From Capniomyces stellatus (Eukaryota; Kickxellomycota; Harpellomycetes; Harpellales; Legeriomycetaceae), in NCBI GenBank assembly GCA_001661515.1, contig LUVW01000019.1, positions 124,001 to 188,000 of the forward strand: a stretch of DNA of 64,000 bases, read 5' to 3'. Position numbers and translations under genes: made by a program. Position 1 is the first letter of the stretch, and every line of letters begins with the position of its first letter. Shown in pieces: positions 35,625-47,909 of this stretch. The notes beneath the pieces were generated by a model that did not search any database, had not been told where the DNA came from, and was given only the letters and a program-made list of their open reading frames with translations.

Positions 35625-38600
35625 GGAGTATGTACGCCACACATTTACACGTCTGCAAAATATATGTTGATCTTGAAACGAAGATGTATATTAGCTACTG
35701 TACACACAGTTGTGGCTTTTTGCGACGTATCGTCACATATTACTACATAAGGGTAGAGTGCAATCAGCTGGTTTGTATTTGCACAATGTATAGTTTTAAT
35801 TTATCTATGGCTTTATCTCCCTACCGACCCACAGCGTTTTATACATACACACAATCTCGCACACACACAGATACACTACACTCGCACGCACGCGAACTCC
35901 AATTCTTGATTTACTGTTTGCTTCAGTATTCAATTTCAGATCAAATCGATGCTAGAGGACTTGTGTTGTGTTTTTTTTTAATTCGGTTATCATACAACGC
36001 TGTTTCATATTTTTACAGCCGGGCTAGTATACTACACGCTTGCTAGTCTATTTTTCCAACTCGCAAAATTCTTATTGTTTTGTATTTTATGTACTTTTAA
36101 TGTTATTATTCACTTTCTTTACATTTAGCCGTTTCTAATGATTTATTTTTGTTAATCAAAAAAAAAAAAAATCAACATCCATTGTAATTTAGCACTAAAA
36201 TAGTAATAAAATCCAAGCTTTGTAACTACCAGTGTTGATATTACTGGCCAATTGCACTTGGTAAGTGGAAAAGAAAAAGACGATTCAGAACCCTTAATTT
36301 TTTTTTAATTACACTACTGCATTTTATGACATCAGCGCATTACATCAAGCTTTTTTTTATTATCCATCTTCTTATTTAGTTAAGGCAATATATTGTCTTA
36401 TCAAGCCAAGAGGCTTTTTATCGTGTGTTTATTAAAAAGTCTTTTTATTCACTTACTTTTTGGCTTATTGCAAGGTTTTTTTCTTCTTTAATACTTGTAT
36501 ATTTTAGTTGCCAGGCAATGAATATTTGTTAACTTGATTTGATTGTATTATAAAATATAGCTAATCATGATTTCAGCTTTAGGAACTCGATTTCCTTGTA
36601 ATACTGAAGTGCTAAAAATAATAATGAGTCGTTAAAACATAGTCAAAAAAGCAATAAGTGAGTCACTGATTAAAAACTATAATGATATTATATTACTATT
36701 TACCACGTACGCACTTTTATTTTCTGCCACTTTGCTGATTCAGTTACTTTTACAAGTCAAAGAATGATATTATGTATTATAACTACGACATTGTTCCAGT
36801 AGCAGAACTAACTCTTGCATTAGTATGAAATATGGTAGCTGTTTTGAGCTATCTGGTAAAAAAAAAAAAAGAATACTTTGTCAAGGCTTGAAATAATTAA
36901 TTCCCATCCAACCATGCCAAAGATGTGCTTACATGAGAATATAGGTTTGGTAATGTGTGATTAAGTTCTGGTGGTAGAGCTTGAAATAGTCTATTAGGCA
37001 ATGGCGGTAGCACTTGATTATATAATAAGGTGATGCTACGTTATGCCATTACACTTCCCATATTTTCAGTCCATAAATCTCAATTGACAAATAAACTTGG
37101 ACTCAACAAAAACCTGTGCGACTGGGGTAATTTACCTGCTTGGATTCGCGCTCATCATTTCAAAATAGTTGATATCTTTATTATTATTATTGAAATGTTG
37201 GTATTTTTTTTTTGTAGCAAGAATTTTAATATTTATTTGCTGAATCTATAATATTTATTAAAATTGTATGTTTTGTTGTGTTGTTGATTTTGTTGCCAAT
37301 AAACCACATAAATAAAAATATATATAAATACGTTTTTTTTATTAATAAGCTTTTGCTTTTTCAATTGTCTAAATGCTTCCCTCAGCTTGTTTGCAACTCG
37401 AATGTTATACCAATATCAATCCCAGTCACTATACAATATTGCACGCGCTCATGGTCATCAAACTTCTACCAGTGACAATTAGTTGTTTCTCATTGCCGCC
37501 GCAAGTTTTGTTATGTGTTCTAATCGCCTGATTATAGACTTGGACTTCAACCCGAGTTGAAATTTGGTCCTTTATCTACTGTGTTTTTTTTAAGCTGACG
37601 CACTCTGTTGGTGCACTGATATTTATCCAATAGTCTCATAACACTTGTTTGTGCTATGAGCATCCTGTCAAGTATATCTTTATTCCCACTGCTACTCTTT
37701 ACCATCTTGTTCTGTCGTTAACTGAATTCCTGCTTTTACTATTAACTATTTTGATCAACTATTTACAACACATCCACTATAGTAGTTTTCAAAAGATTGT
37801 TTTGGTGTGGTTGGTTCAGATAGCTTTTGCATTGACTTATTTATAGTCACTTGTGTGTTCGTGTATTTCAAAATTCGAATAATAAAACCCATTGGGGGGA
37901 AAAGATGGAAGGGTTACTTGTATAATCATACATGAAACATAGTATCAACTAGTGACAATAACAGACTGCTAATCAGTTAGTTGATTTTTTTTAAATAAAG
38001 TGACGCCCAGGTTGCTAAGATTCATGTAAAATCAGTAAACTCGATTTATCAATATCTACCAATTCCTAGCAATACCAGTTTTACCAACTTGAGGGTTTAT
38101 AAGCCTCTAAAATACAAAAGAAAATCAACATTGTCTTAAAGGATCTTTAAATAAGCTTATCATGATCAAAGCGGGCAAAATGTGTGAATTGTTTTGTTCT
38201 GATAATAACAAAGTGTTAATTGCTTTTATTGGCATTATTAATTAGTGTAATTATCAGCCAAGGGGAGGCAGAGGCAGAAGGCAAAGATGGTATAAACTAA
38301 ATTAAAAACAATAAATCTAAAAAAGTGCATAACAATTAGATTAGCAAGAAAAAAGTGCATATTAGATAAAACTAGCAATTAATATATATTGACAAAGAAG
38401 GAAATAATACACTTGGATATTCCAAGATATAGCTAGCAAATGAGGGCATATAACCATCGTACCTGTAAAAGTTGTAGACCTAAAAGCATGGAATATATTT
38501 AGTTTAATACGGTTTGGCGAAATACCAATTATAATGCTGCATGTGTGTGTATTTTTTGAGGGAGGTTGGGCTAAAAGTAGTAAAATGTAGCCAGAGTATC

Positions 38601-39390
38601 GAGTATATACACCAAAGCTAAAGTTAAAGGTAAATGTAACGAAAATGTAAATGTAACGAAAGTGTAATCAAGTTTGATAGGTATAGCAATAGTTTTCATA
38701 TATTAGAGTAGTTTTGTTGGTGAGAGTGTGTGGGGAGGCGGAGTAAAGTGAGTTTCGCAGCATTTTATAGAGTTTTTGTGCTTTGTGGGATTAAGTGGTT
38801 CAGCCAAATTGTAAAAGCGGTTTTGTTTGTAGTGACCAAATTTAAATAATATAAACTGGAGTTTTAATATTAAACAGTGGAAGTATTGTAATGAAGAGCT
38901 AAAAAAGTAAAGAATGAATGATAAATGGCAGAAAATAAAGTGTTGGTAAAATAGTTGGGGCCAAAGGTAATGTGATCAAACCAAACCAATCATCAGCCCA
39001 AGAATGTAGAAGAGTTTTGTGATATAGATTTTTAAATTAGCGTTTAAATTAAACATCGGTCAAATTAAGGATTAAAGGCAAAATGCAATTAGTCGAGACT
39101 ATTTAGTTGGAATATTTATGCGGAGTTGAGAGCAGTAAATGATTGTTTGTACTAAAAGCTTTGCTAGAATAATAAAAACAGCGTGTGTAGGCATTTGAAT
39201 GATCAATTCAAATAGATTTAATAGAGGATTGACGATCAAAAAAAAGAAAAGGATATACACACAAGCGCGTGGTGTAAAGTAATATCAACAACATAGACAT
39301 CAACAGTGACAGCAACGGTATTACTTGCCATAGACGTAGTGAAGGCGCTGAGTGCCAAACACAGGAGTTGCAAGTTTATAAAAAACAAGA
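35625..39390. other. Intergenic, no gene seen
   Basis: About 3.8 kb. The first part is pyrimidine-rich with CA repeats near 35840-35890. The last kilobase (about 38560-39390) becomes purine-rich on the plus strand ahead of the HECT gene. No coding frame is supported. Confidence 0.5.
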
Positions 39391-42300
39391 ATGGATTTAG
39401 GGCGAATGAAACAGGAATCAGTAGTAGAAGGCACAAAAATGCACGAGATTCAGAAAGAGATGAGGAGTATGGGTAATCCAGAAATACTTTCTAGCAAGAG
39501 TTGCAATAATTACGCAATTGAGGTCAATGAGATTAGGAAAAGGTAAGTAACACAAAGCATAGCAAAATCCAAGACATACTGTATTTTGCAATGGAGAAAA
39601 AAGAGATGAATCAAATTTTTAGAAATAAAAACAACGACAAGATTGGGGTTTAGTTTTGAGTGCTGTAAGGTGAAAGGTATAAATGTAAAGTTAAAAACAA
39701 AATGCTGGAATGTTGGAATAGGTTCGAGGAGCAGTTGAAAATAGGATGTGGGAACAAGGGATGCAAATATAGTTATTGTAAGTCAAATAAAGGGCTTCGA
39801 GGAAGCGTTTTGAAGAAAATGGGAAGCAGACAGCTTGAAAGTTTGGCTTTGAATCTTGCATTTGAAGCAATTGAAGGAGGAAACAAGGCGTTAAAGAATC
39901 AGCCGCATACCGGATTAACAGAGGAAATGGCAATATTGGATAATAAAAGAAGCGATGAACAGTTGGATGAAATGACTGCTGACGAGAAAGCACATGGCGG
40001 GGAGGTAGAAAAAAGAGGGATTTTGAATGTAGAAAGTAAAACTACAAGAGCAAGCGACGGGGGTGAGTTGGAATTAGAAACTGGGTCAGAAGTGGGGAAG
40101 AAAGGGAATGTGGACGGGGGAGGGGATTTGCTTGGAATGTTGTTTGGGTTTATGGATAGTTATTGGAAAAGTGAGGACAGAACCGGCATTAGTAAGGGGA
40201 GCAGAGAGGCGAAAGAAAACAAACACAATGGTGCTTTGAAGAGGGTAAAAAGTGGGGGGAAATATAACGAGAATAAAGAGAGAGGTTCGGAGGTTAATGA
40301 GGAGCCACAGGAGGTTAAAACGATTAATGAAGCGGTGATAGTCCAGTTCGAGAAGAATAGAAATACACCTGGTGGGGGTTTGAAGACGGATGTTGGTATT
40401 AGCATAATTAGGGGGATTTTAAGCAGTGCTGAGAAAATGGGAAGCAGTTTTGGGAAAGAAGATATTGGCAGTCCAAGTGGAGAATCTGTTGACACAAGAG
40501 ATTGTATTGGAATTAATTTGGAGTTGGTGGAGAGATTTGGAGAGCTGATAGTGGAATATGACGATATAGTTTTAGAAAGTATTGAGAGAATGGTAGCAAA
40601 TATTGGAGTGAGGAGGAGGAGGAGGAGGAGTGTGGATAAAAGTAGAGATGGAGATAAAGATAAATATGGAAGTAGAGATAGAGATGTGTTAATAAAGACA
40701 TTGGTGTTAATGGGGCAAGTATTTAGGGGGTATGAAAGTGGAGATTTGGGCAGGCAGAAGCTGGATGTTGGAGGAAGGGTTTATACTATGTTTGGAAAGA
40801 TAGTTTTGATGTGGAAAGCTACGTATGGAGATAGAGTGGAGGCGTTCAAGGCCAAGTTGTACAGTCTAATGGGCAGAGCAAGAGAGGATACAGTGTTGAC
40901 GATAGTTGGAAATATAAGAGCAGAGATAGATAGACTGATAATGGCGATGGTGTGCTGGTCGTTTAATAAGCGCGAGGAGGAGGTGAACGTGGAGGCGGGA
41001 GTTGAGGGGGGGTACTTTGTGGGGTTGTTGAAGACGCAGTTGCAGCTGTACGAGGCAAACAGATATTTAAAAAGAATCAAAGATACAGAGTTTAACGCAG
41101 GGGAGTTTATGGAGAACATAGACTGGGAGGTAGAAATAAGGAACAGAAATGCAGAGAGGAGGAAGAAGGGGGGTGGCGGGAATAGGTTCAGTTTGCTGGA
41201 TTATGAGTACTTGTTTAGTGATAATCTGAAGGGGGAGATATTGAAGATAGAAGTGCACGAGAGCATGCGGGAAAAGTATTTGGAGGCGTTTACGCGGTTG
41301 GGCCGAGTGAATCAGCTGCGAAAGATAATGAGGATTGATGTGGTGGCCGAAGAAAACTTGACAACAGATATGCTTGAGGAGCACATGAACGACGAGCAAG
41401 TGTTTCGGCTGCTTAAAGGGAAGAACGAGTGGTTGTTTAATGAGGAGTACAAAAAGCAGATACAAATAGCGTCGGATCCGTTCTGTATTATGGGGGTTAG
41501 GAGGGATGGTATAGTAAGAGATACTTTTGATATGATGCGGCTGAACAGAAACAAGCTGTTGTACCCTTTTAAAGTCAGATTTGTTGATAGTGGGGAGGAT
41601 GGCGTGGATATGGGTGGAGTGACAAAGGAGTTTTTCAATCTGTTTTTTAGCAAAGCGTTTAATCCAATTATGGGGTTGTTTGAATACCCAGAGCCTGAGT
41701 CTGGAAAGCTTATGCCCAACGGTGCGATGCCGGAAATGTATCTGGAGGAGTACGAAATTATTGGGCAGCTGTTGGGCATAGCAATTGTGAACCGTGTGAT
41801 TTTGGACGACCAGACGGTAGCCCCGATTTCCAGCATTTTGGTTGATGCGATCACTGGCGATTGGGAGAACAAGCAGCAAGTAAGGGATCAGTGGGGGGCG
41901 TATGAGTGGCTGGATTACTGCCAGGAGACTTACCCCATGCTTGTCAAGGGCCTGAGAAGCTTGATTGAGCACGAGGAGGAGGGAGACGAAGGGAATGGCG
42001 AGTTTAGTGGGAAAATCGAGGATGTCTTTTGCCACGTGTGGGACATATCATTGTCTGATCCATACGGGACAAGATCAAAGCGGTACCACAAATCCAACGC
42101 GTCTTTAAAACTAGTACCGCATTTAGAGTCAGATCCAAGCAGCAGCAGCAGCAAAGTCAAGTTTGACCCAACTAGAACCACCACGGTCGAGCTCATTACA
42201 AATGGCTCAGATGTGTTTGTGGACAAAGAAAACAGACACCAGTTTGTAGTCCATTACCTACGCTTCATCACTGAGAACGATCTGCAGCATATATACAAGG

Positions 42301-42797
42301 CTATGAGAACGGGTGTGCAGCACATATTACAGAACAACGCGTTTGTCAACTCCTTTAAGGACATGCGCAGATTTCTTTTTGGCGATTTGGATGCCGTGTT
42401 GGATGTTCGGGAGTGGAAAAAAGTGACCTACTACGACAATGGGTACAGCAAGGACCACAGGACAATACGCTGGTTTTGGAAAATTGTCGATGGGTTTAGT
42501 GAAAAGCAAAAACGTGATCTGCTGTTTTTTGTTACCGCAAGCTCCAAGCTGCCGCTGAATGGGTTTAAAGATCTGACGTTTGTTATTCAGAGAAACGGTG
42601 ATGGTAGGCCGAACAACGAGGGCGACCTTAAACAGTACGCCAACGACAAGAGCGATGAAGCAATGAGCAGGTTCCGACTCCCCACCTCACTGACGTGTTT
42701 CAGTAGACTGCTTCTGCCTGACTATGGCGATAAAGAAGTGTTGAAGAACAGATTAACCCTAGCTATCCAGAACAGCCAGGGTTTTGGTTTGGTATAA
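39391..42797 (+). CDS. AZUL-HECT E3 ubiquitin ligase (UBE3A/HUL4-like)
   Basis: Exons 39391..39542 and 39677..42797 give about 1090 residues. The junction (phase 2, acceptor GAAAG at 39676) reads through into the AZUL zinc finger, so the second-exon ATG at 39702 is not the true start. The AZUL motif lies at about residues 60-110: FEEQLKIGCGNKGCKYSYC followed by a Leu/Ala helix (LESLALNLAFEAIEG). A charged low-complexity region follows (about 130-300, with an RRRRRR run). The HECT domain occupies roughly 735-1090: PFKVRFVDSGEDGVDMGGVTKEFF, GQLLGIAIVNRVIL, and the catalytic loop LPTSLTCFSRLLLPDY with Cys at about 1058, ending GFGLV with the usual Phe near the C-terminus. The combination occurs in UBE3A-type ligases, which in animals bind the proteasome through AZUL. 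An insert of about 80 residues splits the N lobe after the DYCQETYPML helix. Confidence 0.93.
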
Positions 42798-43139
42798 CAT
42801 TTAGTATTCTACTTTCTTTGGCTTTTATCGTTTCAATATAAATTTAATTCCCCAAATACCAATATCAAGTAGACGAGTAAAAAACGTCCAAACATCTGTC
42901 GTAGTTGTATGTATATAGCATTAATTATAAAGCATAATTGGGTGGGTGGGAAGAAGAAAATAAAAATAAAGAATATATGTATGTATAATTGAATATATAA
43001 ACAAAGGTAAAAAAAAATAATATTAAAGACCATTCTCAGATCCGATTCTGTAGACTAAACCCGTTTCCAGTTACTTTTATTTTCTCTCCAGAAAGAAGGA
43101 ATAAAGGAACGGAAAACAGCAGCTGTCAAGTAGCAAGCG
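42798..43139. other. Convergent intergenic region
   Basis: The 3' ends of the HECT gene (+) and UBC9 (-) face each other here across about 340 bases. No other feature. Confidence 0.5.
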
Positions 43140-43619
43140 TTACTCTGTTGGGATATGTTGTCGTGCCTGTTGCCGAACTCGAATCTCATACTGCTCTCTA
43201 TTCTTTTTGAACATGTGATACGAGTCGGATTGTGCTGGGTCATCGTTGTTGGGGTCGTTTAGGAGGTCTTGTATTCCAAGGAGAATCTGCTTCATGGTAA
43301 TTGAAGGTCTCCATCCCTTATCCTCGTTGAGAATCGACAGACATACCGTTCCTGAGGGAAACACGTTTGGATGGAACAGTGGCGGTGTGAATTTGCATTT
43401 AGGCGGACGTGAGGGGTATTCTGGAGGGAAGGACATTGTGCATTTGTAGAGTCCAAATTCCCACGGCGTGTTTGCTTTGCCTGGAATCCCGCATTCCCAC
43501 TCTAGCAGATTCAGCGTCCCGTCTGCGTTTTTCGTTGGCTTTGCGAAAAAACCAAATGGATGATCTTTTCTCCATTGCTTTCGTTCTTCCAATAGCCTAC
43601 TTTTACAAATACCGCTCAT
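43140..43619 (-). CDS. UBC9: SUMO-conjugating enzyme UBC9
   Basis: A single exon of 159 residues, the usual size. The whole chain is the UBC fold. N-terminal [20 protein letters not shown] is the SUMO-binding basic helix of UBC9. [39 protein letters not shown] and [14 protein letters not shown] follow, with the catalytic Cys93 after an HPN motif (FHPNV). [23 protein letters not shown], then [12 protein letters not shown], complete the signature. UBC9 is the only E2 for SUMO and works in the nucleus with the AOS1-UBA2 E1. The start ATG (43617-43619) matches the family N-terminus exactly. A (CTTGT)n repeat lies about 30 bases upstream of the start. Confidence 0.97.
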   Translation of the reverse strand: MSGICKSRLLEERKQWRKDHPFGFFAKPTKNADGTLNLLEWECGIPGKANTPWEFGLYKCTMSFPPEYPSRPPKCKFTPPLFHPNVFPSGTVCLSILNEDKGWRPSITMKQILLGIQDLLNDPNNDDPAQSDSYHMFKKNREQYEIRVRQQARQHIPTE

Positions 43620-44337
43620 TATTTATACTTTTGGGTATATTGTTTTCTTCCTTGTCTTGTCTTGTCTTGTCTTGTCTTGTCTTTTTTTCCTTTCCTGATC
43701 TTGGCTTATCCAATGTCGTTTGTTTCGCTAGTTTTCTACCCAGTATTTTGGTTTTAGTTTGGGATCCTTTACAAGTAAACAAGAATTTGTACTTTTTTTT
43801 CCCTTTCCTTTTCCTTTTCTTTTTTTCTATTCCTTTTCTTTTCTTTTATTCTAGTTTTGTTTATTTTTATATATTTTTGACCATTTTTCGCAAATGTATT
43901 TTATTCTACTTCCTGCATCTTTTTTTTTCTTCTTCATCAGTTTTGGTGGCCATTCGTTTTATTCAATTTACTGGTGTTTCTCTAAAGTATTCTTCCACAT
44001 TCGCCCCACATTTTTCTGCAAACTCTATCAATATTTTTTTTACAACTATTTTGTCAACTATGCAAAATATAAAATCACCCGAGAAATATTAAAAGCAATT
44101 TGGGTCAAACCAAATCAAGTCACACCAAATAAGCTCAAGTCAAATCAAGTCAAGTCGACCCAGTCATTTAATTACTCTAGTATTGATGTTCGCAAACAAC
44201 TTGAAACATTTATCTCGCTCCCATTTTGGCTTTTTATATCAATATATATTATTCTACCAAGGCTATTTTCTCTTTTGCTTCTCCTCTTCATTTATTTATA
44301 ATAATAATAAAAATAAACCAAGTCCACTTTATTAAAA
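43620..44337. other. Divergent promoter region, strongly pyrimidine-rich
   Basis: About 720 bases between divergent UBC9 (-) and the methyltransferase (+). The plus strand is mostly T and C from 43640 to 44050, with the pentanucleotide repeat at 43651-43682. A short CAAGTCAAAT-type repeat lies near 44125-44155. No coding frame of quality. Confidence 0.55.
43651..43682. repeat. Pentanucleotide repeat (CTTGT)n
   Basis: Six copies of CTTGT, immediately upstream of the UBC9 start codon on the opposite strand, where it reads (ACAAG)n and would lie in the 5' leader or core promoter. Confidence 0.9.
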
Positions 44338-45245
44338 ATGACATCAAACTCTGAATATGACGACGACTGGAACGCTCGATGGGAGGCTGGAAAGACTAGG
44401 TGGGATTTAGGCCAAGTTAACGCGGCACTAAAACAGCTTATCGAGGAAAAGGCCGATAAAATACAATTGCAAAGGGGTAACGGTTTGGTTGCTGGTTGCG
44501 GTAGCGGATATGACGTTATATATCTCGCTAAACATGGCTTTACGATGCTAGGCCTCGACCTGAGCCCAATTGCTGTAAAAATCGGCTCCAAAAGCCGCGA
44601 CGAGCAAAATATCAGCCCACAAAAGGCCAGATTTATTTCTGGCGATTTCTTCACTTTTGAAGCACCGAGCGACAAATTCGTCCTTGCCTACGACTACACC
44701 TTCTTTTGTGCAATCAACCCCTCAATTCGCCAGAAATGGGGACAAAGATACGCTGACGTAATTTCTCAAGGCGGGAACTTGGTCACTTTGATGTTTCCAT
44801 TGGTGCCCCAAAGCATCGGTCCCCCGCCTCACCTTGTCTCCGAGGAAGAGTAAGATTCCCACACCTTTATCTCACTCTTAATTGCTTATTTATTTTTGTC
44901 AGTTTACAGGAAATCCTTGTCAAAGCTTGTCCTCAGTTCTTTTTATTTTAACTAACCCGTCGCCCTGCTTTATAGTTACCACAAGGTTTTGGATGAGAAC
45001 TTTGATCTGGTCTACATTGACCGTGACCCTGTAAGGGATCCTAAAAGGGATTCGCCATGCACTATGGCTGTCTGGAAAAGGAAGTGAGTACCTCCGACTC
45101 CTTTTTTATACCCTTCCTCCTAATTTGACCTGTTTATTCTCTGGCTAGGGATAGCTCAGCACACATTTCATTGACAAAAGAGAAAGGATTAGCTTCAAAT
45201 GTGCTCAAATACAATAATATCCTATTAGCAGGATCTATACTTTAG
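44338..45245 (+). CDS. TPMT-like SAM-dependent thiol methyltransferase
   Basis: Three exons (44338..44849, 44976..45083, 45149..45245) give 238 residues in a consistent phase. The N-terminus, DDWNARWEAGKTRWDLGQVN, is the family's W-x-x-R-W-x-x-G-x-x-x-W-D substrate lid. NGLVAGCGSGYDVIYLAKHG, then MLGLDLSPIAV, forms motif I and the acidic SAM-ribose site. The stretch AYDYTFFCAINPSIRQKW is the family's Y-D-x-T-F-F-C-A-I-x-P segment. The closing VAW-like strand is MAVWKRKD. Relatives include plant and fungal thiol/halide methyltransferases and animal thiopurine methyltransferase; which thiol or halide is used cannot be told. A tail of about 30 residues after the core (HISLTKEKG...LLAGSIL) is longer than usual and encoded by exon 3. 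Confidence 0.9.
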
Positions 45246-45696
45246 CTGAACTTATTTTATTTTTTAAAATAAACAAACGCATTGGAGTCTATATTGCAGC
45301 TTTCAAAGCCATTTGGGCTTTAGTCGTGTGTTTTCAAGTGAGATAAAAGTTGGTTTGTAATTGTTAGGAGACACATTCACATTAAATAAAAAACCGCTGA
45401 TAGTTTGATTTACGTTGTTACTGATCGTAAATATCCGAGTCTTTAGCGAGTAGGTAGTAGAGTTTATTTAAGCAGTTATTCAAATATATGCCAATGTAAG
45501 GGCAGTTCAAACAGGAACTGGTAGGCTAAAATATAAATGGTAGAGATATCATGGCTGATAGTTGGAGCCGTAAAAATAAATTATACTTGGGTGTGACGTG
45601 ATGTATATACAAGTGTGGCAAAAGCAGGAGAGCAGCAAACTACACTGGCCAAAAAGTAAATAAAGAGAAACTAAGAGTGTGTGGTGCAAAGCGGTG
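45246..45696. other. Convergent intergenic region
   Basis: AT-rich 3' flank shared by the methyltransferase (+) and the following minus-strand gene. Nothing else seen. Confidence 0.5.
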
Positions 45697-47909
45697 CTAT
45701 AGCACAACATTTCGTGGGCTTAGCGTCCTCGAGTACTTGTAGTCTTCGCTTGTCAAGGTACTACCAGAGCTCATATTTCTAACATTTCTCAAATTGCTTT
45801 GGGCCTCGGTTTTTAGTAATATTTTTTCTATAGATAATATATTAGGTGAGCTAAACATATTTATTATGCTGGGTTTCCTTGTAAACTGCTGCTTGGTCGG
45901 TTCAGTTATCGGTGTTGCCACATGCCTTTTAAACTGATTATCCCGATTGATGGTGTTGTTGATGTTTGCTTCTTTTTGATAAATAGAGCTTGCTTTTCTA
46001 CCTAGCCTAGGGCTTTTTGGGTTACTCGTGACAACTCTTTTATATTTGTTATTGGCGTCCTTGGATGTGTCGGTGTTGACTAATGACCTATCTGCCGTTT
46101 TAACCCTTAAACACTCATTTTCGCTGCATAACGTGGATTCTTCATCTCCAAACGATACATCGTCAGGCTTAAGCACCAAGCTTGCCGAGTCAGCTTGTGA
46201 AATTTTACCGGCAGAGTCTTTATTGAATGCTGACATGCTCTGTACTTCTTCTTCTGCAAGCATATCGCACATATCTTTTTTACAATAAATATTCCGGGCA
46301 GAGAATAGACTGCTTCCCGCAAACTTCTGTAAGGGCGAAAGAGTGGATTTGTTTACACTGCCTTGGCTATCTAAACCTGGTACGGTTTTTGATCTGGTGT
46401 AGACCTTTTCGCTAATCTATTACCGTGTTCAACAAATATATAGTAGTATCACTGTATGTATGTATGTATGTATGTATGTATGTATATATGTGTGTGTATG
46501 TGTATGTTTAAAAAGAAAAGCAAAAAGAATGGCAAGATTAATGGATCATTGAACTTAAAATATTGGTGGTATTTGTCTAAAGTTACCCTTCCGCATGTCT
46601 GGAATCCAGATTCCATACCAAGTTTTCCTTTGTTGAATAGGCTTGGGTGTCCGCTGGGTCTTCTAAACGTACTATCAGTAATACTAGACGTTTGAGGAAA
46701 CTCGATCTTGCCCGCGCTCTTGAAGTTTTTCAGCTTGTTTTTGGTTGTAAACTTGCTAAAATTACGTGATGTGTGGTCGTTGGCACTATCAACAGCGTCA
46801 TTAACTTTGTTGGTAAAATATTTTATTTTAGACCCTCGGTTGTAGTTTTTAGGCAGTGTTTTATATTCATTTTTTACCACATCAGGTTGCTTTGCACCTG
46901 TTGCTTCTGCTTTTGTATCTGTTGCTTTTGCATCTGTTGCTTTTGCATCTGTTGCTTTTGCACCTGGTATGTCCAGTATCATTATTTCTTTTATTTTGGT
47001 AACATCGATGCACTTGTCAGTGCTATCAACAACGTTAGCAATTGGAGGCTTTACCAGGGTGTCTGCTTGTTGCGTTGTTAAAGCCAGGTAAACGCTTTTA
47101 GATCTTTCGCCATGGCTGTTTTCAACTAAAGTAGGATATTCATCTATGTCGACATCGTCGGCATCGTTTTTAAAACATAGCCCGTTAGTTTTGGAGCCTT
47201 GCTTTATATAGTCGACATCGTTTGTCTCTCTGTTAGGCAAACTGTCATTGTTATTGTCTCCTGTGGCTGTGGTTGTGCAAGGAAGCGCAACATCAGCGTC
47301 AGCCAAGCAGCTTGCAGTTTTTAAATTTGTTGGCTGCTTGTTGGATTCGGTCTGAGTAGAAAACGTACCTGATATCTTATCATGGTCATTATGCTTGCTA
47401 TCGTCTCCTTGACCATTGCAGCTGTATCTTTGGCTATTGATTCCTTTGTTTTTGCCTACTGTGCTGCAGCCCTCTTCTAAATCTATCTCTGGTTCTAGGT
47501 GTATATTGGATCTTAGGCTCTTTGCTTTTGTCTCTGGTAGAATGATATCGTTTACTTCAACATAATCACAGTCTATTCTTCCACCCTCTGACAGCAGCAT
47601 TTCCTCTTCTCCAGCGCTGGTATTGTTTAAGCTAAAGTCGGTGTCTGGCTCCCTTACTCCTGTTCTACTTAGCATATTAATGCTGCCCTGGATGCTGGAC
47701 TTTATTTTATGTATCTTGTGCCTGTAGCTCTGTTTCTCCTCAGTCAGAACATATGCTGATCGAGACTTTCTGACATTCTTGGGACTCTTGGGTCTTTCCT
47801 TTTGTTTTCTCGATATATTCAAGCCATCAAGTATAACAAAGTAGTTTGTTTTTAACTTGTTGCTTATCTTTCTTCTATTCTCATCCATATAAACAGTGAC
47901 TTTGCTCAT
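45697..47909 (-). CDS. Hypothetical disordered protein with KATDA repeats
   Basis: Not recognised. Exons 47909..46587 and 46404..45697 join in phase 0 over a 182-base intron that contains a TATG microsatellite; the product is about 676 residues. The acceptor at 46405 (GAAAAG) is weakly pyrimidine-rich, so this edge is tentative. The frame continues open above the ATG-like residue at 46272, which supports the join. The N-terminus has an ordered-looking part, VTVYMDENRRKISNKLKTNY followed by FVILDGLNISRKQKERP. The rest is Ser/Asp/Lys-rich with a tandem KATDA repeat (about residues 315-335) encoded by 15-base units near 46900-46970. Many RxxS/KSPR sites suggest phosphorylation. It might be a cell-cycle or cytoskeletal regulator, but nothing proves it. 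Confidence 0.65.
46453..46486. repeat. (TATG)n microsatellite in an intron
   Basis: About eight TATG/ATGT units inside the intron of the repeat-bearing hypothetical gene, followed by a TATATATGTGTGTGTATG stretch. Confidence 0.9.
46898..46975 (-). repeat. In-frame 15-base coding repeat
   Basis: About five diverged copies of a 15-base unit (plus strand GCATCTGTTGCTTTT and variants) encode the KATDA/KATDT/KAEAT series in the minus-strand hypothetical protein. As the unit is a multiple of three, length changes would preserve the frame. Confidence 0.85.

Noticed and set aside
41067..42035. Long antisense frame (322 codons) within the HECT gene
   Set aside because: It lies opposite a well-supported HECT domain and mirrors its codon structure; a shadow frame.
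45697..47909. Possible paralogy between the two long disordered hypothetical proteins (6464-8019 and 45697-47909)
   Set aside because: Both are Ser/Lys/Asn-rich, but no shared ordered block could be found; similarity is compositional.
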